DNA from: GCA-003244245 sp963712995
Lineage (GTDB): Bacteria > Actinomycetota > Actinomycetes > Mycobacteriales > Pseudonocardiaceae
NCBI GenBank assembly: GCA_963712995.1
Contig: CAVQKH010000030.1
Span: 186,001 to 250,000 of the forward strand
DNA length: 64,000 nt
Direction: 5' to 3'
The notes beneath the pieces were generated by a model. The model did not search any database. It was not told the DNA's origin and saw nothing but the letters and a program-made list of their open reading frames with translations. The number at the start of each line of letters is the position of its first letter. Within the stretch, counting starts at the first letter, position 1. Of the stretch, positions 61,745 to 64,000 are shown one piece after another. The translations under genes were made by a program, and so were the position numbers.

Positions 61745-61871
61745 TTACGTGTGACTACTGATTGCCTCGCGACCCTGGTGCAGGCAATGTATGTGTTGCC
61801 GAATCGGTATGCCGCCGATGAAGCGTTTAGTCCCGGTGGCCACCGGGACCACCTTTCCTAGGAGGAATTTG
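61745..61871 (+). promoter_or_regulatory. Conserved leader of glycine-rich gene 2
   Basis: Begins TTACGTGTGACTACTGATTG. Hairpin 1 is ATCGG/CCGAT at 61803-61819. Hairpin 2 is the perfect palindrome TCCCGGTGGCCACCGGGA at 61831-61848. Then ACCTTTCCTAGGAGGA precedes the ATG; TCCT can pair with the AGGA of the ribosome site. Confidence 0.75.
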
Positions 61872-62144
61872 ATGTCTGACGCATTGAGCTTTGCCGAGAT
61901 CGATGGCCAGCACGTGGAGCTGCTGCCCGCCCGCACCGTGATGTCGCTGATGAGCACCGGTGGCGACGCCGGTCGTGGCGGTAACGGCGGCTACGGTGGT
62001 AACGGCGGGACTGGCCGGGGCGGTCTCGGTATCAACCTCATCAACCTCAACCTGTTCGGTGACCAGATCAACAGTGCAGGTGACGGAACTGGCGGCGCGG
62101 GCGGCAGCGCCGACGGCGGTGCCGGCGGAGCGCTCCTCAGCTGA
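61872..62144 (+). CDS. Glycine-rich small protein, array member 2
   Basis: 90 residues: MSDALSFAEIDGQHVELLPA, RTVMSLMSTGGDAGRGGNGG, then GTGRGGLGINLINLNLFGDQ, and a Gly-rich tail GAGGSADGGAGGALLS. The N-terminal 27 residues are almost invariant across the family. It has no Cys, no signal peptide and no membrane helix. AGGAGGA lies 5-7 bases before the ATG. Confidence 0.85.
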   Translation: MSDALSFAEIDGQHVELLPARTVMSLMSTGGDAGRGGNGGYGGNGGTGRGGLGINLINLNLFGDQINSAGDGTGGAGGSADGGAGGALLS

Positions 62145-62192
62145 TTTCCGCTGGTGTTGCCGGCGATCAGTGGATCGCGGCGTGCCGTTTAT

Positions 62193-62223
62193 GGAGGGGT
62201 GGCCACACTGTGGCCACCCCTCC
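62193..62223 (+). terminator. Hairpin terminator after array gene 2
   Basis: GGAGGGGTGGCCAC and its exact complement form a 14-bp stem with a 3-base loop, followed by CTTGTGTTTTA, a partial T-rich run. It lies 48 bases after the stop. Confidence 0.85.
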
Positions 62224-62317
62224 CTTGTGTTTTAGCTGCCCCGTTTCGGGTTTGAAATTTTCGCAGTAGGTACTGGAATGAGAAATCCCGGTGCCGCTAG
62301 GTGGTTCATCCGAGGAT

Positions 62318-62449
62318 TTACGTGCGACTACCGATTGCCGAGTGGTCTTAATGGTGGGCAAGGTATGTGGAGCCGAATCGGTAATGCCGCCGATGAGGTG
62401 ATGTCTAGTCCCCGGATGCCACCGGGGCGATATTCCCTAGGAGGATTTG
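62318..62449 (+). promoter_or_regulatory. Conserved leader of glycine-rich gene 3
   Basis: Begins TTACGTGCGACTACCGATTG. Hairpin 1 is ATCGG-TAATGCCG-CCGAT. Hairpin 2 is CCCCGG(62410-62415)/CCGGGG(62422-62427), a longer stem than in gene 4 but in the same place. The ribosome site is CCCTAGGAGGA. Confidence 0.75.
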
Positions 62450-62722
62450 ATGTCTGATGCACTGAGCTTTGTCGAGATCGATGGTCAGCACGTGGAGCTG
62501 CTGCCCGCTCGCACCGTGATGTCGCTGCTGAGCACCGGTGGGGGTGCCGGTCGCGGCGGTAACGGCGGCCACGGTGGTAACGGTGGGACTGGCCGGGGCG
62601 GCCTCGGCTTGAACGTCTTGAACATCAGCGCGTTCGGCGACCAGACCAACAGCGCCGGTAACGGAATCGGCGGCGCGGGCGGCAACGCGAATGGTGGCCC
62701 CGGCGGGAGTATCTTCAGCTGA
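62450..62722 (+). CDS. Glycine-rich small protein, array member 3
   Basis: 90 residues: MSDALSFVEIDGQHVELLPA, RTVMSLLSTGGGAGRGGNGG, GTGRGGLGLNVLNISAFGDQ and a tail GNANGGPGGSIFS. It differs from member 2 mainly by conservative changes in the hydrophobic NxxNxxxFGDQ segment and in the tail. A TTG one codon earlier is unlikely to be used. Confidence 0.85.
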   Translation: MSDALSFVEIDGQHVELLPARTVMSLLSTGGGAGRGGNGGHGGNGGTGRGGLGLNVLNISAFGDQTNSAGNGIGGAGGNANGGPGGSIFS

Positions 62723-62769
62723 TTCGTACGCGACAGTGGTTTAGTTGCAGTGGTTTGGTTACAGGGGTT

Positions 62770-62809
62770 CAGTTGAGGGGGTGGCCGGATCCGGCCACCC
62801 CCTCAACTG
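62770..62809 (+). terminator. Hairpin terminator after array gene 3
   Basis: CAGTTGAGGGGGTGGCCGG and its exact complement form a 19-bp stem around AT, 47 bases after the stop. The inner GGGTGGCC/GGCCACCC part is shared with the hairpins after genes 1 and 2, while the outer bases differ. Confidence 0.85.
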
Positions 62810-62991
62810 CTCGAGCAGATCGCGCTCGCTGAGCGTCCGTACGGCGCCGGAGGCTCAGCCATGGCAAACGCCTGGAAAATCCCGTGACGAATTTTCGTGA
62901 TAGGTACTCGGTGTGGCGACGTCTCCGTAGATTTTCTTGGAGGCTACGTGCTCGAAAAGAAGTTCGATCTTAGGTAGTGGCCCCGATGGAG

Positions 62992-63117
62992 TTACGTGTG
63001 ACTACTGATTGCCACAGGGGGTCACCACTGGGCACAGTATGAGTAGCCAAATCGGCACTGCCACCGATGAGGTTTTTCGGCCCGGTTCACCCGGGATCAC
63101 CTTTCCTAGGAGGATTG
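62992..63117 (+). promoter_or_regulatory. Conserved leader of glycine-rich gene 4
   Basis: Begins TTACGTGTGACTACTGATTG. Hairpin 1 is ATCGG-CACTGCCA-CCGAT. Hairpin 2 is CCCGG(63081-63085)/CCGGG(63091-63095). Then ATCACCTTTCCTAGGAGG leads to the ATG. Confidence 0.75.
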
Positions 63118-63390
63118 ATGTCTGACGCATTGAGCTTTGCTGAGATCGATGGCCAGCACGTGGAGCTGCTGCCGGCTCGGACCGTGATGTCGCTGTTGAA
63201 CACCGGTGGGGGTGCCGGTCGTGGCGGCAACGGTGGCGAGGGTGGCAAGGGTGGCGTGGGCCGGGGCGGTCTCGGCATCAACCTCATCAACCTCAACCTG
63301 TTCGGCGACCAGACCAACTCCGCCGGCACCGGTTACGGCGGTGCGGGTGGCGACGGTAACGGCGGCGCCGGCGGCGCGATCGGTAGCTGA
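63118..63390 (+). CDS. Glycine-rich small protein, array member 4
   Basis: 90 residues: MSDALSFAEIDGQHVELLPA, RTVMSLLNTGGGAGRGGNGG, GVGRGGLGINLINLNLFGDQ and the tail GAGGDGNGGAGGAIGS. It has the same hydrophobic segment as member 2. It is followed by a 20-base palindrome at 63405-63424 and then a terminator. Confidence 0.85.
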   Translation: MSDALSFAEIDGQHVELLPARTVMSLLNTGGGAGRGGNGGEGGKGGVGRGGLGINLINLNLFGDQTNSAGTGYGGAGGDGNGGAGGAIGS

Positions 63391-63404
63391 ACCGAGTCTT
63401 GCTC

Positions 63405-63424
63405 GATCAGGTGATCACCTGATC
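63405..63424. repeat. Perfect 20-base palindrome
   Basis: GATCAGGTGATCACCTGATC is fully self-complementary and lies between the stop of array gene 4 and its terminator. It has no counterpart after the other genes. Confidence 0.6.
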
Positions 63425-63442
63425 GTGGGTGGTGCTGTTCAT

Positions 63443-63482
63443 CGATGGAGGGGTGGCGCGAATCGTGATCACCCCTCCATCG
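63443..63482 (+). terminator. Hairpin terminator after array gene 4
   Basis: CGATGGAGGGGTG at 63443-63455 and its exact complement at 63470-63482 make a 13-bp stem with a 14-base loop. It is weaker than the hairpins after genes 1-3. Confidence 0.75.
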
Positions 63483-63619
63483 CGGGACAGGGCTTTCACC
63501 AGCTAAAACAAGGCGAGATGGGGGTATGTCGCAGATGATGCGCTGACTGGATCTCCGTGGCATCGTCGGTCGCTTCGCGCGCAACAAGCCCTCTGGACTA
63601 CGTAGTGCGCCTGGAAGAG

Positions 63620-63757
63620 TTAAGTACGACTACTGATTGCCACCTGGGTGCGGTGGTGTGCACCGTGGGTAGCGCCGGATCGGCACTGCCACCGATGCGG
63701 TGTTCGTAGTCCCGAAGCCATCTGGAGGCTGCGGGAACACCTTTCCTAGGAGGATCC
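63620..63757 (+). promoter_or_regulatory. Conserved leader of glycine-rich gene 5
   Basis: Begins TTAAGTACGACTACTGATTG, the most altered first block. Hairpin 1 is ATCGG-CACTGCCA-CCGAT. Hairpin 2 is extended: CCCG-A-AGCC (63711-63719) pairs with GGCT-G-CGGG (63727-63735), a different sequence with pairing kept. CACCTTTCCTAGGAGGATCC precedes the ATG. Confidence 0.75.
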
Positions 63758-64000
63758 ATGTCAGACGCATTGAGCTTGGCTGAGATTGATGGGCAGTGCG
63801 CGGAGCTGCTGCCGGCTCGTACCGTGCTGTCACTTTTCGGCACGGGAGTAGCCGGTGGCCGTGGTGGTGAGGGCGGGCTGGGTGGCCCTGGCGGCGTGGG
63901 CCGGGGCGGCCTCGGTGCCAACCTCATCAACATCAATCTCTTTGGCGATCAGACCAACCCTGCTGGCACCGGTTACGGCGGCGTCGGTGGTGCCGGAACC
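63758..64000 (+). CDS. Glycine-rich small protein, array member 5 (partial, runs off window)
   Basis: 81 codons are present without a stop: MSDALSLAEIDGQCAELLPA, RTVLSLFGTGVAGGRGGEGG, GVGRGGLGANLININLFGDQ and TNPAGTGYGGVGGAGT. It is the only member with a cysteine, at residue 14, replacing His. Otherwise it follows the family plan. The array may continue beyond the window. Confidence 0.85.
   Translation, partial: MSDALSLAEIDGQCAELLPARTVLSLFGTGVAGGRGGEGGLGGPGGVGRGGLGANLININLFGDQTNPAGTGYGGVGGAGT

Noticed and set aside
61173..64000. Glycine-rich array as PE_PGRS proteins
   Set aside because: The GGxGGxGG repeats are similar, but the PE N-terminal domain is absent and the proteins are only about 90 residues.

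Overview
The window is chromosomal DNA from a high-GC actinobacterium, most likely a member of the Pseudonocardiales. The evidence is strong third-codon GC bias with many GTG starts, gene order shared with Mycobacterium tuberculosis, an adnAB helicase-nuclease pair, a DUF397 gene next to a DUF5753-type HTH regulator, a 13E12-family HNH gene and MoeZ. The species cannot be named from the sequence. No rRNA, tRNA or CRISPR array was seen.

Layout. (1) 0.2-3.7 kb: tatB, mrp, DUF1003 and a MgtE_N/CBS protein, the order of M. tuberculosis Rv1224-Rv1232c. (2) 3.8-8.9 kb: acyl-CoA dehydrogenase, stress protein, NUDIX, PH-domain protein, then a coupled PHP / RecB-like nuclease / membrane protein set. 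(3) 8.9-18.5 kb: the Rv3212-Rv3206c order (PQQ-propeller protein, rhlE, ferritin-like, DUF3107, TetR, DUF3152 metalloprotease, moeZ) with a two-component system inserted. (4) 18.9-25.3 kb: nitrate transporter narK, then the overlapping operon nirB-nirD-hemD-sirohydrochlorin chelatase. (5) 25.3-30.6 kb: two methyltransferases, a secreted lipase, a lipoprotein amidase and a frameshifted DUF2235 gene. (6) 30.8-37.7 kb, minus strand: a sulfate-assimilation operon, cysteine leader peptide-sir-Zn ribbon-cysH-cysD-cysN-chelatase-TauE, with one-base frameshifts in cysH and the chelatase. (7) 37.8-46.8 kb: an accessory, partly decayed stretch with a broken ATPase, HNH gene, HTH/DUF397 pair, Tn3 and TPR remnants, a WhiB-like remnant, orphan genes and a 9 x 15-bp tandem repeat. 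(8) 46.9-53.7 kb: narGHJI on the minus strand. (9) 54.2-61.0 kb: an alkyltransferase-like gene and the adnA-adnB pair, returning to the mycobacterial order (Rv3204, Rv3202c, Rv3201c). (10) 61.0-64.0 kb: five tandem small glycine-rich genes with a shared conserved leader; the fifth runs off the window.

How the genes fit together. NarK imports nitrate, NarGHI reduces it to nitrite with NarJ as chaperone, and NirBD reduces nitrite to ammonium. HemD and the chelatase supply siroheme to NirB and Sir. CysDN, CysH and Sir reduce sulfate to sulfide. MoeZ can feed sulfur into cofactor and cysteine synthesis. Regions 4-8 (about 36 kb) sit between moeZ and atl-adnAB, which are near neighbours in M. tuberculosis, so this is a large insertion or rearrangement.

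The most unusual element is the glycine-rich array at the right edge. Each gene has a near-identical N-terminus and a variable Gly-rich body. Each has a roughly 130-base upstream leader with two hairpins, the second covarying between copies, and each of the first four has its own strong hairpin terminator. I do not recognise this family.
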